Shown piece after piece: positions 21,890 through 33,700 of a stretch of 64,000 nt of DNA. The stretch comes from Neoscytalidium dimidiatum. Lineage: Eukaryota; Ascomycota; Dothideomycetes; Botryosphaeriales; Botryosphaeriaceae. The position numbers and the translations under genes are program-made. The notes below the pieces were generated by a model. It ran no database searches, was not told the origin of the DNA, and worked only from the letters and a program-made list of their open reading frames with translations. The number at the start of each line of letters is the position of its first letter. Positions within the stretch are counted from its first letter, which is position 1. The stretch covers positions 310,001-374,000 of the forward strand of contig CM074705.1 of NCBI GenBank assembly GCA_037367355.1. Direction: 5' to 3'.

Positions 21890-23397
21890 GTCGAGAGCCT
21901 CCTTTGCCGAGGAAGAAAGCTTTGGTGCTTATAAGAGTAATTTTCAGGCGGAGATGACATCCGCACGGTTATCGCGTGAGCATCTCGGCGGGTTCCCGGA
22001 AAGAGAAGTGCGGGGCTGCGACCGGACCTCTTGTACAGCGCAGATAGTCGTGCACGTCAAATGACTGGCGACCAGCATGGGCGGTCTATGCGTATCCCGT
22101 GCAGCTTACTCCCTGGATTGTAAATATCACAACGATGCTAATGGCTAATGACGAAACGGCCGGTAATACGCGGTAGGCTCGGGAATAAGGGGTAGGATTC
22201 GGTGCTACTGTACAGTAGGATTGCTGACCATGCTGACCAGCCTGGTAAAGTTTACAAAATAGAAGTGTCGTCCGCTGTCTCGTATGCAGGCGGTCGGCTC
22301 TTGCGACGAAAAGGGCGACAGCTTGAGTGGCGGGTGATGCGCAGCGTAGATAGGCTCGAGATCTCTCAATAAGACAGATGACTTGAATTGGACCAAGCTG
22401 ATCGGAGCCTTGGTATCGCGTATTGACACATCCTGGGCCCTTCGATCCGGGAGAGGGCGCCTGGGTGCGTGCCAATCAACTTGCTCATTCGCTCACTACC
22501 GCACCACCACCAGCAGCAGCGGACTGCTGTGCCTCTGACCATGCCTCACCTTGCTGCTGCCGGCCGGCCGACTGGCACACACGCACGCGGCCGGCGACCC
22601 GCGAGAGCGGAGCGGAGATAGATCCTTGCAACACGTCAAGCCGAAAGTTAAAAAACAAGCTTACATAACGACGAGCCCTACCGGCGTCAGGTCCGGGATC
22701 CGGCCTCACAGCACCGCCGTCACCCGTAAAGTGTCCCAGGTCAAAAGAGAGCCCACGAAGCCCTGGAAGCCCTGGGACCCAGCGGAAAAAATGGCGGCGG
22801 AAAGGCGAGCAGGGGTAAGCGAGAGCCTCGGCTCAGGGCTGCCAAATGAGCAACGTTCGCCGAACGGGAAAAGAGCGAGCTTGGAGCTTTGGCCCTGCCG
22901 AGTCGCACACGCACCTCCACTTTCTCTCGCTTTCCCCTCCCCAATCCTAACCAACAAGCCCAGCAGACCCTTCGCTCGAGGCTGCCTCGCGCCTATCCGC
23001 TCGCTTCTTCTCCAAACAAGCACTCTTGTCCTCGCTTAGTACCCTGCTGTCCCCGAATCTGCCTCCGATCCCACCCCTGCCACCTGTATCGGGCCAGCTG
23101 TTGCTCGAGTCTTTCTTGCTCTCATTTCGTTTTGTCGTTCCTCTCTCTTCCACTTTACGGCCGCCGGCTCTTGCTGCTGTGCGCTGTTCTTTCTTATATC
23201 ATGATCTCAATCTCGTATTACTACTACCGCCGCTACTTCTACTCTTCTCACGTCCAATGATGATACTAGCAATATAATCTTCAACACACCACATTCTGCT
23301 CCCACCTCTTAGTTCTGCATCCTCTACATCGTTTGGGCCTGCGCCTCACACCAGCATCACTCAATCCCCCACCAGGGAGGGCGCCTCACTTTTAAGG
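21890..23397. other. 1.5-kb spacer
   Basis: No supported gene. The last 500 bp are CT-rich, typical of a strong fungal promoter and leader for the acyl-CoA synthetase that follows. Confidence 0.5.
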
Positions 23398-25559
23398 ATG
23401 CCACGTCCGTTTACACTCCTTCAAACTCTCCCGATTCCCCCAATAACCTAACATATCATACAACCACAGTTCCCCTCCTCCCGGCCGCCGCAGCAGCTGT
23501 GGGCACGCTCGCCGCAACCGCCTACCTCAACGCACGTCTCAACCTCTCCTATGACCTCTCGCTCCTCTCCTCCTACGGCGCTGCCGCCTTCAGCGCCATC
23601 CACGCCGAGCGCAGCGACCGCATCTCCCTCTTCTACCTGCTCGAGAAACGCGCCACGGACTCCTCGACAAAAGATGATGTCTTCCTGCTCCTCCCTAAAA
23701 GACCTTCTATCGCCACCACTACCACCACCAGCACCACCAGCAGAAACACAAACCCCGAAGATGTCACCCTGGAAAAGTGGACCTATGCGGACGTCTACTC
23801 CGCGGTTCTGCGGTACGCGTCCTACTTGAGCCGGGTACATGGTGTGCGCAAAGGCGAGGTCGTTGCGCTGGACATGGTCAACGGGGCCCGGTTCGTGATC
23901 GCGTGGTTCGCTATCTGGGCGCTGGGCGCGGTGCCGGCATTCGTGAACTACAACTTGCGGGGGGCGGCGCTGCTGCACTGTCTGCGAGCGTCGACGGCGC
24001 GGTTGGTGTTGGTGGGAAGCGAGGATGTACGGGTGGGTGAGAAGTATGTCGAGGGCGGGGAGGTAGCGGCTGCGCTGGAGAAGGGATTCTCGGAAGGAGA
24101 GGGCGAAGGTGAAGGTGACAAGAAGGAGGTGAAGAGGAGTAGGGTGGAAGTAATCCGGTTCGCCCCAGATCTCGACGCGCTCCTCGACCGCGAATCCACC
24201 TATAGGCCCCCTAACCCCGTCCGCAGCGGCGACAAACTGCACGACATGGCCATCCTAATCTACACCTCCGGCACGACGGGGCTCCCCAAGCCTGCCGTCG
24301 TCTCCTGGGGCAAAGCGCGCGCGGCCGCCACCTTCGTCGCACACTGGCTCCCCCTCTCTCCCCGCTCCACCGTCTACACCTCCATGCCGCTCTACCACAC
24401 CTCAGCCTCCCTCCTCGCCCTCCTCGCCACCCTCTCCGCGCCACACACCACCCTCGCCCTCGCCGCACGCTTCTCCGCCTCCACGCTCCTCCACGACCTC
24501 CACGCCACCCGGGCCACGCACCTCCAATACGTCGGCGAAACCCTCCGCTACCTCCTCTCCACCCCCGCCTCCCCGCTCGACACCACCCACGCCGTCACCA
24601 CCATCTACGGCAACGGCCTGCGGCCCGACATCTGGCGGCGCACCGTCGCCCGCTTCGGCATCCGCACCGTGGCCGAGTTCTACGCCGCGACCGAGGGCCC
24701 CGGCGGCATGTGGAACCGCTCGTCCAACGCCTTCACCGCGGGCGCCGTCAGCTTCAACGGCTGGCTCTCGCAGACGCTGATCTGGGGCCGCGCGCAGGCC
24801 GCGGTGCGCGTCGACGCGGCCACGGGCGCGGCGTACCGCGACCCGCGCACGGGCCGGTGCGTGCGCTGCGCCGCGGGCGAGGCCGGCGAGCTGCTGTACA
24901 AGCTCGACCCGGCCGACATCTGCCGCCGCTTCCAGGGCTACTTCAACGACGACGAGGCCACGGGCGAGAAGGTGCTGCGCGACGTCTTCGCCCCCGGCGA
25001 CGCCTGGTTCGCCACCGGCGACGTCCTGCGCCGCGACGCCGCCGGCCGCTGGCGCTTCGTCGACCGCCTCGGCGACACCTTCCGCTGGAAGGGCGAGAAC
25101 GTCAGCACCGCCGAGGCCGCCACCCTGCTCGCCGCCGCCGCCCCCGACGTCCTGGCCGACGTCGTCGTGTACGGCGTCGAGGTGCCCGGGCACGAGGGCC
25201 GGGCCGGCTGCGCGGCCGTGGTGTTGAGGGATGGCGGTGCTGGTGCTGGTGCTGGTGCTGGTGCGGATACGGCCCGAGAAAGGGGACGGGAGGCCGAGCA
25301 GCTGGCGCGGCTGGCGGCCGCCGCCCGCGGCGCGCTGCCGCGCTACGCCGTCCCGCTGTTCGTGCGCGTGACGCCCGCGCTGGTCGTGACGGGGACGAAC
25401 AAGCCGCAGAAGCACCTGCTGCAGCGGGACGGCATCGACCCGGCGGTGGTGGAGGAGGAGGCGAAGGGCGATCGGCTGTACTGGCTGAGGGACGGGAGGT
25501 ACGAGAGGTTTCGGAGGAGGGAGTACGAGAGGCTGCTGGGCGGCGGGGTGAAGCTCTGA
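23398..25559 (+). CDS. FAT1: Very-long-chain acyl-CoA synthetase / fatty acid transporter (FAT1-like)
   Basis: Two exons: a 7-nt first exon (ATGCCAC) and 23470-25559, joined over intron 23405-23469 (GTCCGT...ACCACAG); 698 residues beginning MPLPLLPA. Adenylate-forming motifs are ILIYTSGTTGLPKPAV (AMP/ATP binding, near 250), YGNGLRPDIW, FYAATEG, and WFATGDVLRR. The FATP/VLACS signatures are YVGETLRYLL and RWRFVDRLGDTFRWKGENVS. The hydrophobic N-terminus would anchor it to ER, peroxisome or plasma membrane. It activates very-long-chain fatty acids to CoA esters and couples this to uptake. Oddities are the tiny first exon with a non-consensus donor, strongly GC-biased third positions, and a GGTGCT-coded Gly-Ala repeat near 25235-25264. 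A hairpin repeat lies 45 bp after the stop. Confidence 0.93.
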
Positions 25560-26105
25560 GAGCGGAAGAGGAGGAGGAGGAGGAGGAGGAGGAGGAGGGG
25601 TGCGCGTGGGGAGTTGAAGCAATCGTCCTGACGTGCCGCTCCCTGTACATAGACGCGCTGGACGATTGCCTCAACTCCCCACGCAAGCTTCTTGCAATTG
25701 TAGAGTTCGAGAAATGCTATGAAAGACTATGCATGGTTTCGGCCGGTATGATTTGGGATACCATGCGTTTAATAGGGGCAGGTGTTGGGTTTAATCGAGG
25801 TTAAGTTAAGACAGGTGGGCATAGATGAAATCCGTCATCACGACACTCACAGCACTCCTCCATGTTCAACATCATGAATTTATCTCATTGTCATGAAGAC
25901 ATAAGAAAATAGGGGCCATGTCCACACCCCTGGTAAACCAGAAAAGAAACCGTTCCGTCTATCGTTTTGCTGAAAAGCCGTAGCATCGCCATATGCCGTC
26001 ACAAGTTTTTTCAATCGTCTCTTAATATTCGCATGGGAAGCCCCTCAGGAATGACCAACCCCTACGCCGTAGTCAAATTGATCGGATATCAAGTCTGCTC
26101 ATCAC
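25560..26105. other. Spacer between convergent genes, with purine tract and hairpin
   Basis: A (GAG/AGG)n purine tract (25568-25599) is followed directly by the strongest hairpin of the window (25604-25684). The remainder is the 3' flank of FAT1-like and pyruvate kinase. Confidence 0.6.
25604..25684 (+). repeat. Hairpin element, copy 2 of 3 (best preserved)
   Basis: Arms 25604-25628 and 25660-25684 pair at 24 of 25 positions (the exception is A opposite C) around a 31-nt loop. The arm core is GGGGAGTTGAAGCAATCG. It begins 45 bp after the FAT1-like stop, within the likely 3' UTR. Confidence 0.8.
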
Positions 26106-28089
26106 TTACGCGTCCTGGTCAAGGCCAAGGTCCTCCTCGGCCGGGACGATGCGGAGAGTGTTGGTGTGGCCCATGCCTCCGCGCCAGCCCTGCACGCAGA
26201 CGACGGCGTCGCCACGGTTCAGAACACCGAGCTTGATGGCGTTCATGATACCCCACTTGAGGCGGCGGTCGACATCCTCCTGCCAGGGCTGGGTCTTGAA
26301 GTCGGGCTTCTCCTCGTTGAAGTAGAAGGGGTACACACCACGGTACAGGTGAGAATACTAGAAGCTCGATTAGAATGTGGAGTTCCACAGCAGTAACAGA
26401 GAGAAAAAAAAAAAAAAAAAACTTACCCTCGAGGCAGAGGCATTGCGAGTAACCATGATGATGGGGCAGACAGGGCGGTACTTGGCGACCAGGCGGGCGG
26501 TGTTACCACTGTGAAGCGTTGTTAGACATGCGTGCAGAAGGTGAGCGGGGCCAATTACCTGGTGGTCAGGACAAGGATAGCACCGGCGTTCTGCTCGAGG
26601 GAGGCGCTGACAGCAGCCATGGCGCAGGTCTCGGTGGTGGGAACAGGGACGGGAGCGAGCTTCCTCAGCTCGTCGAAGGCGCTCACGTAGGGAATGGCAA
26701 CTTCGGCCAACAGACAGGTCTCGTGCATCATCTTGACGGCCTCCTCGGGGTAGTTGCCCTTGGCGGTCTCACCAGACAGCATGACACAGTCGGCACCGTC
26801 CAGGACGGCGTTGCCAACGTCGCTGACCTCGGCGCGGGTCGGGCGAGGGTTATAGGTCATGGACTCGAGCATCTGGGTAGCGCAGATGACAGGCTTGCCG
26901 GCAATGTTGCACTTGGTGATCATCATCTTTTGGGCAATGAAGACCTGGGCGGGAGGAATCTCGATACCCAAGTCACCACGGGCGACCATGACACCGTCGG
27001 TCTCCTTCAGGATCTCGTCGAAGTTGTTGACACCCTGCTGGTTCTCGATCTTGGCAATGATCTGGATCTCCTTGCCATCCTCGCCCAGGACTTCACGGAT
27101 AGCCCTGATATCGCTGCCGCGGCGGATGAACGAGGCGAAAACCATGTCGACCTTGTTCTTAACACCGAACCTGAGATCGGCCTTGTCCTTCTCGGACAGG
27201 GCGGGAAGATCGATGTCGGTCTTGGGGAGGTTGACACCCTTCTTGGAGGAGATCTTGCCGTTGTTCAGGCACTTGCACTTCAGGTTCTTGTCGTCCAGGA
27301 TCTCGAGGACAGTGAACGAGAGGATACCGTCGTCGACGTAGATGATGCGGCCAGGCTCGATCACCTTCGTGATGTTCTTGTAGTCGACGTACCTGTAGCA
27401 CGTAAGTTAGGGTTGTCTTCGCTGAGTTATGTGCGAAGTCCTTACATCTTCTTGTTGTCTGACTTGGTGGCATATTCGTCCTCGGTGGTGACGATAATCT
27501 CGTCGCCGGCGCTGATGGGCAGGTCCTGGTCGCCAACAGTGTTGCCAGTACGGATTTCAGGTCCTTTCTGTGGTTCACGGCAAGGTGAGCGGGGCCTAAC
27601 ACGAGGCGTAGCGCAGGGAACATACGGTGTCAAGAGCAATGGCAAGAGGGCGGCCGGCTTGGGTACGCTCAGCCTCGCGGGCGTTGTCAATGACAGACTG
27701 GTGGTACTGTTGCAGGCGTCAGCCGGAATTCGTGGAAAGCGGGTTCCAAGGCATGCACACCTCATACGAGCCGTGGGAGAAGTTCATGCGAACAATGTTC
27801 AGGCCGGCTGGGAGCTGTCAGCAGAGCACCGGAGGCCGGCGGGGTAGCTGCCAACGCACACTTGCGGAGGAGGTTGATCTTCTCGGCGGAGTTGGTCTTG
27901 GGGCCTGTTTTCCAGTAAAGTCAGCACGGCGAATCGCGCAGAGGGCGTCGGGAGCAAAGAGGACTCACCAATGGTGCCGATGATGGCGGTGCGGCGGTAG
28001 TTCTTGGCCGGGCGGTACTCGGTGTTGAGCTGCGACAACCACTCAATGCGCGTGCGGCCAGAGGCCAGGTGGTCGAGGGCGTTGGCCAT
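26106..28089 (-). CDS. PYK1: Pyruvate kinase
   Basis: Eight exons; introns 27968-27905, 27859-27808, 27760-27707, 27625-27568, 27445-27393, 26558-26509 and 26426-26358; 527 residues, the usual fungal length. It catalyses the last glycolytic step, phosphoenolpyruvate + ADP to pyruvate + ATP, in the cytosol. Seen in order: [30 protein letters not shown], the active-site signature [11 protein letters not shown], the Mg-binding [24 protein letters not shown], and [17 protein letters not shown]-terminal regulatory domain follows ([28 protein letters not shown]). Many 5' introns and strongly biased codons are typical of highly expressed glycolytic genes. One residue at a splice join (K-S-G, where many enzymes have K-A-G) depends on the second intron's donor; the frame does not. 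Confidence 0.98.
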
Positions 28090-29099
28090 GGTTGCTGAGG
28101 GGCGCGAGGGCGTGTAGGGTACGAAGGGGTGGAAAAGCCTGGTGTTGAGGAAGGGTGGTGTTAGGGCGGGAGTGCGGCGTCGGCGCAGAAGAAATATGCT
28201 GGGGGCAGCTCCGCGTCGGAGGTGGGCGTCGCAGCGGCGGGCGCACCAACAACTCACCGGAAGAAGCGGTTTTTGCGCAAAAGCTCGGCCAGGAGACTCG
28301 GAGACGGCGACAAGACGAGGCTAAGCAGTAGCGAGCTGCACGAGGGCGCGGGCGAGGCAGTGCTGGGGGCCGCGCAGGCTGGCGGGCTGGCAATTTATTT
28401 TTTTTGTTGACGCCTTTGGCCGGACGCTCGTTGGCCGTATGATTGAGAGCTCCCAGGAACCCCACCATCCCGCTACGTCCACTGGTTGAGTAAGTGGGCA
28501 GAGCTCCATCCCGCTGCGTCCTGGCGTTACACACCGAAACCGATAAGCCGGCCCTTCTTGCGGCCAATAGCTAGCCTGACGTCGGCTGCGCGGCATTGTG
28601 GCATCGCCCTGCGTGCACGCCTCTGCGTCGCTGACTGCGAGTCGCTGGAGCTGCTGCAGCGCGTGCGGGCGAGCTCCAGCGGTCTTGGCCTGTCGCAGCG
28701 GCGCTGTCCGCGACGCGCCTCTGGGCCTCTCCGCCCGGGCCCGCTGCCAGGGTCCGTTTCCTCTCCTCGCCTCGTCTCGTCTCGTCTCGCCGCCCCTCCA
28801 GCCGCTCAGCTCAGCGCTGTCCTGCTCTCCACTGCCCACTGCTCTTTGATCTCCGCCGCGCACGTGCACCCTGCCTCTCTGCCTGTCAGGCCCCAGCCCA
28901 CGCCCACGAGTCGCCTGCACATCACGCCTCGCTGATCAGCCGCCGCCGCCGCCGCCGCCGCCGCCGACGCAGCCAAACACCAGCACAGCTGCTCTCTCGA
29001 TCGCTGCGATTCCCCTTGCGTTACATACCGCTGTCCGTTGTCCGCCTCACCTCCGAGTAATAACCCTCAGGCCCACGCACTGCGCTTCCCGTCGCCACC
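28090..29099. other. 1-kb divergent promoter with simple repeats
   Basis: This is GC-rich sequence between pyruvate kinase (minus) and the DUF1748-like gene (plus). It contains a (CTCGT)n stretch near 28766-28790 and (CCG)n at 28940-28967. Open frames here are compositional. It probably contains both promoters. Confidence 0.55.
28940..28967. repeat. (CCG)n trinucleotide repeat
   Basis: About nine CCG units lie in non-coding sequence upstream of the DUF1748-like gene. Confidence 0.85.
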
Positions 29100-29641
29100 A
29101 TGGTCGTAAGTCGCTCAACTCCCGTCACTCCACCAGCTGATATGACGCTCCGCCGTGCTCACCACCATCACGACAGTTCGGACGACTGACCCACTACGCC
29201 TTCGACGCCGTTCTCTGTGCGCATTCCCTGCCCTCCTAAAACCGGCCCTTTCATAATTCTCTGACCGGCCCCCCCTCGCAGTCTCTGCCTTCCTCGCTGG
29301 CGTCAAGCGCTCCACCGGCCTCACGTATGCTTTCCACCCCTTCCGCACCACGCACTGAACCCCCCGAGCCCGCCTGTCATGCCACACCTCCTCCCTTTTC
29401 TTCTTGCGCAAAACCAGAAGCATCACAGATTGGATGGCCGCGGGCTGGTATGCATCAGAAAGTGACTAACGTTTGCCCGCTTCTTCCCGGGATTCTCAGA
29501 CCCAGTGTCAAATCCGAGACCATCACCGAGTCGGAGAACGTCAAGAAGTGGCTCGACAACTACCTGTGGGTTGGCGAGGTCGTCATGGACCAGAGCGTCG
29601 CTCTCATGAGCTCGTCCGGCTACTTTGAGCGCAGACGGTAA
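29100..29641 (+). CDS. Small DUF1748-like fungal protein
   Basis: Four exons: 29100-29105 (ATG GTC only), 29177-29216, 29282-29324 and 29500-29641; 76 residues. The spliced product reads MVFGRLTHYAFDAVLFSAFL, then AGVKRSTGLTPSV, and ends MDQSVALMSSSGYFERRR, the pattern I recall for the DUF1748 family of small fungal proteins. Yeast relatives have been linked to mitochondria; I did not verify this. One N-terminal hydrophobic segment (AFDAVLFSAFLAGV) is visible. The 6-nt first exon and small exons would be missed by simple gene finders. The third intron (175 nt) has GACTAAC about 35 nt before its acceptor. Confidence 0.88.
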
Positions 29642-30731
29642 ATCGCTCTCCGCCGCACCCAAACGTGCTTCGCAATATCGTATACGTGTGAATATTCCAG
29701 GGGTTGGGACGATGAGATGAGCCTTGTGATATTCTAGGTTACAGATGCTCCTTAGAACGATAGGCGAGCCGTACGCTCCGCGCGGCGGGCCGAGCAGGAC
29801 ACGATGGATACACTACTCTTTACGGGAATGGGTGTGGATTGGAATAGGGGCGTTTCTGGGCGACGATACCTCTCAGCAGCTCTACGTGGAATTATAGGCA
29901 ATGCATGAACCGATACTTCTGATTTTTCGTCTCATAGAGACTTGTCTTCCCTCTGCTCATGTATCTTACTATGCTGACACAAATCAGATTGTCTCGCTCA
30001 CCGGATAATCATCCGTTCCCGTGAACAGCCAGTCCTCGGATCGCGGTCTATGATTTCTACCGAGATCACGAGAGGGAACGCTGAACTCTGCCACGAACCG
30101 CAACAACTACCCGGAGAATGACAGAGGCGGAGACCATGAAAAAGGGTTGTTCGCCTATGTGGCGGGAGTTGACTCAGGTGACTTGTGATCGACCACCGAG
30201 AAGCCGTCTTGACTCAATGGAGGAAGAGCTCAGCGACTCGAATTCGACAGCATTCTTCGTTCTGCTAAGGAGTATTCCGCCGCCAGTGATCAGATCCAGT
30301 AATTTTGCAACCGCACAGGACCAGAATTCCCGAGCCATGGTGACAGAATTTTAACACGAGATCCAGAAGCGGAAGCAACCCTTTGATATCTCGCAAAGCA
30401 ACGAGCCTAGAAGTAAGAATTGGGGTCAGACTTGGTTGCCCCAAGGGGGGGGAAGATAGATGAGCATATCTGTAGGGCACACCAGAACAAGGCCAAGACT
30501 GAGAAGGCCGTACCAGGGAAGAAAGGTCCAGTTAAACCGCCCCAGTCAAAACCAAAGCCACCAAGGCCCCCCCTTGGGACAAGCACTCCAGGAACTGTTA
30601 TCCATACAAGTGTTGGGAATGACGCTGACCATTTCACCGCCGGACAAGTGTCTTGATTCCACTTGTGAAGAAGCCTGACGAACTTGACAGGATAATGGCC
30701 TTCACTAGCCATGCCACCGATCCCAGTTCTC
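29642..30731. other. 1.1-kb spacer between convergent genes
   Basis: No frame with domain or splice support. Nothing further was recognised. Confidence 0.5.
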
Positions 30732-33700
30732 TTACAGCCAGTTATTATCCTTCCAATACTTCAGAAACTTCCCAAACATCTCATCGCCCATTGGCGTAGC
30801 CTTCATGAGACTGGGCGCCGCCTTACTACCCTTGACCGTCTCAAAAAGCGGCGCCACATGCCTCTGTCCATCCTCCTCCTTACCGTATACACTTCGAAAC
30901 CAACCAAGCAGCTTCAACGCAGGGTTCTTTTCCGGATCCCTCTCCCCCGTCTCCACCCTCCTCACCCACTCCGGCCCCTCCACGCTCTCAAACACCAAGC
31001 CAGCCCTCCTCAACGCCGGCAAGAACTCCCGGTTCCACGAGAACGTCCTTAAATTGCACACGTGCAGCACCTCGCACCCGGGCCGGTCACCCACCCCCAT
31101 CGCCGCCTCCACGACCGCGCTCGCGCACTCGTCCACCGCCAACCACGCCAGCCCCTCCCCCTCCGCGCGCGCCGGCATCGCCCCCGTCGCCCGCACCGCC
31201 CGCACCGTCAGCGGCACCGCCTCCTCCGCCTTCCACGCCCCGCGCACGCTGTCGCCCGCCACCTGGCCCAGCCGCAGCACGCGCACCGGCACGCCCGCCG
31301 TCGCCGACGCCGCCGCACAGATCCGCTCGCCCACCCACTTGCTCCGCGCGTAGCCCGTTGCGCCGGCGTGCTCGAAAGGCACGAATGCCTCGGCGACGGG
31401 GGACGGCGCGTTCGCCGCCGCGGCGACGCTGGAGACGAACGTGAAAGCAGGGGGAGCGGGGGAGGCGCCGGCGCAGAGGCTGAGCAGGCGCTGCGTCGGC
31501 GCGAGGCAGGCGGCGGCGAAGCTCGCGAGGGGCATGGTGAAGTTGACGGCCCAGGCGCTGTGGATGACGTGCGTGACCGCGGATGCGATTTCGGAGTGCT
31601 GGGGCGCGGAGAGGCCGAGGCGGGGCGCGCCGAGGTCGCTGGGGAGGGCGACGAGCTTGGGGAGGTGGGGGATGTGCGTGTCGAGGAGGTGCGCGGCCGA
31701 GAGGCTGCGGAGGAGGCGCGTGTATGCGGTGTGGACGTCTTGGGCGCGGACGAGGCAGTAGATCTTCGTGACGGTGGGCCGCTGGAGGAGTGAGGAGAGG
31801 ATGTAGCGGCCGAGGGAGCCGGTTGCGCCGGTGAGAAGCTGTGGGTGTCAGTAGGTTGGTGGTTGAGGTAGGTTGGATCAGCTTACGACGACCTCGTTCT
31901 CAGAGCTTCTTGGAGTTTTTGTGCCCTGAGGAGTGTCAAAATTTGAATATTTCTCCACTAGCTCCTTGGCTATCTCCTCTGCCGAGGGGGCTTTGTGTTT
32001 GCCTTGATTCGTCAGATACTTGGAAAGAAGATCCACGCTGGGATTTTCGAAGACAGCGTTCAACGGGATGACTGAGCTAACTTGCTTCGCCAGGATTGCC
32101 TGTATCCTTGTCGCCTGTAACGAGTCCATTCCCAAGGCAAAGAAGTCTGCATCATCGGCAAATTCTGTGAGATGTAATGATTCTTGGACGGTCTTGCGAA
32201 CTTTGTCTCTAAGTTCATGCTCAGTGTTGTCTGGTTCGATCCCATTTTGGTTGACTCCGTTCTGCTTATTTCCGTTAGGTAACCGCATTCGGCTGTAGTG
32301 GCTCTCGATATCCCCTTCGAACTGCTTGTAGAAGGCACTTCGAATGATGGTCCCTTTGTCGGTGCTCGGGAACGGCGTGCCCGGATCTTTGACCATAATA
32401 GCATCCCTCGAAATCCTTGCATACTTCGGCACTTGCTCATTCACAGCCTTGACTTCCTTCCACACACTCTCCAACACTTCCTCTCTCGACAACCCCGTCG
32501 CCTCTGGGATAACAACCATCCCCATCGAGTCTCTCTGCTCCCCGAATACCACCGCCGCCCTCACGACCCCCACCCTCTGCGCCGCCAATTCAAACGGCAC
32601 CGCATTCGCCTTTTCTCCATTCACCAGCACAACCGTATCATCTCTCCTCCCGATATACCGCCACCACCCTTCCCTCTCAGGGTGTTTCACAAACAAATCC
32701 TTCGTATCAAACCAACCATCCTCCCTCGCCCTCTCCTCCTCCCACCCTCTCGTCGGCAACCCCGGACCCACAACCAACCTACACACGCCCTCCTCTACCA
32801 TACCCCCCTCCTCCTCAAACCTCACATGCCCAACCGCATGCTCCATCAAAACCAACCACCTCCACGCCTCCCCCTCAAACCCCGCCTGCCTCATCATCCT
32901 CCCCCCACACTCGCTCAACCCATAATGATTCACCAGCCTCACACCAGCCGCAACCACCTCCGCCCCCAGCGCCGCCGGCACCGGCGCCCCTCCCACCGTC
33001 ACCCCGCCGTCCAGCCCGCGCAACACCCCCTCCCACCCGCCCGTCCCGACCACCAGCGCCAACACGTACGGCACCGTGACCAGCCGCCGCGCCCGCGTCG
33101 CCCGCAGCGCCGCCAGCACGCCGCGGCCCGTGACCGGCGCGTCGGGCGCCAGCAGCGCCAGCGGCGCGCCGTGCACGAGGGCGGCGATGAGGGCCGAGAG
33201 GCCGAAGCTGTGGAAGAGGGGCAGGGTCGAGAGGGTTGGGGGCGGCAGCGGCGCGGCCTGCGCGTGGAGGGACCGGATCGCGCGCGCCGCGTGGATCGGG
33301 ACGGGCGTGGGGAGGCCGGTCGCCGTGCCCGAGGAGTGGATGATCCAGGAGGGGTGGGCGGGGCCGCGGTGATGGTGGTGGTGGTGGTGGTGGTGGTGGT
33401 GCTGGGTGATGGGGCGGAGGGCGTCCATGACGATGGGCGTGAGGATGTAGGCGCCCTCGAGCATGGGGACGGGGGTGAAGGGGCGGGGGAGGGCGGCGCG
33501 GACGGCGTCGATGGCTTGTTGGAAGCGGTATTGGGAGAGGAGGGCGCGGCAGGAGGTCGCGCGGAGGATGTGCGTGAGGCCGGCGGGGGAGAGGCGCGGG
33601 GAGATGAAAAGGGTGGTTAGGCCGAGGCGTTGGAGCGCGAGGTAGGTAACGATGTATTCGATGTTGCCGACACCGAGGATACCGATCACGGTACCTGGTG

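Noticed and set aside
20040..25559. MFS transporter plus acyl-CoA synthetase as a biosynthetic cluster
   Set aside because: The synthetase is the housekeeping FAT1 type and no core synthase, P450 or regulator lies between them.
24402..25622. 406-residue open frame antisense to the FAT1-like gene
   Set aside because: Produced by GC-rich third positions of the sense gene. No recognisable motifs.
26519..27847. 442-residue open frame antisense to pyruvate kinase
   Set aside because: It mirrors the strongly codon-biased pyruvate kinase exons and crosses its introns. Gly/Asp/Val-rich, with no domain. A compositional shadow.
28321..28935. Frames in the pyruvate kinase promoter region
   Set aside because: Simple-repeat and GC-driven frames in an expected promoter. 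No motifs.
32298..33620. 440-residue open frame antisense to the NRPS-like gene
   Set aside because: Pro/His/Arg-rich complement of the adenylation domain; no domain.
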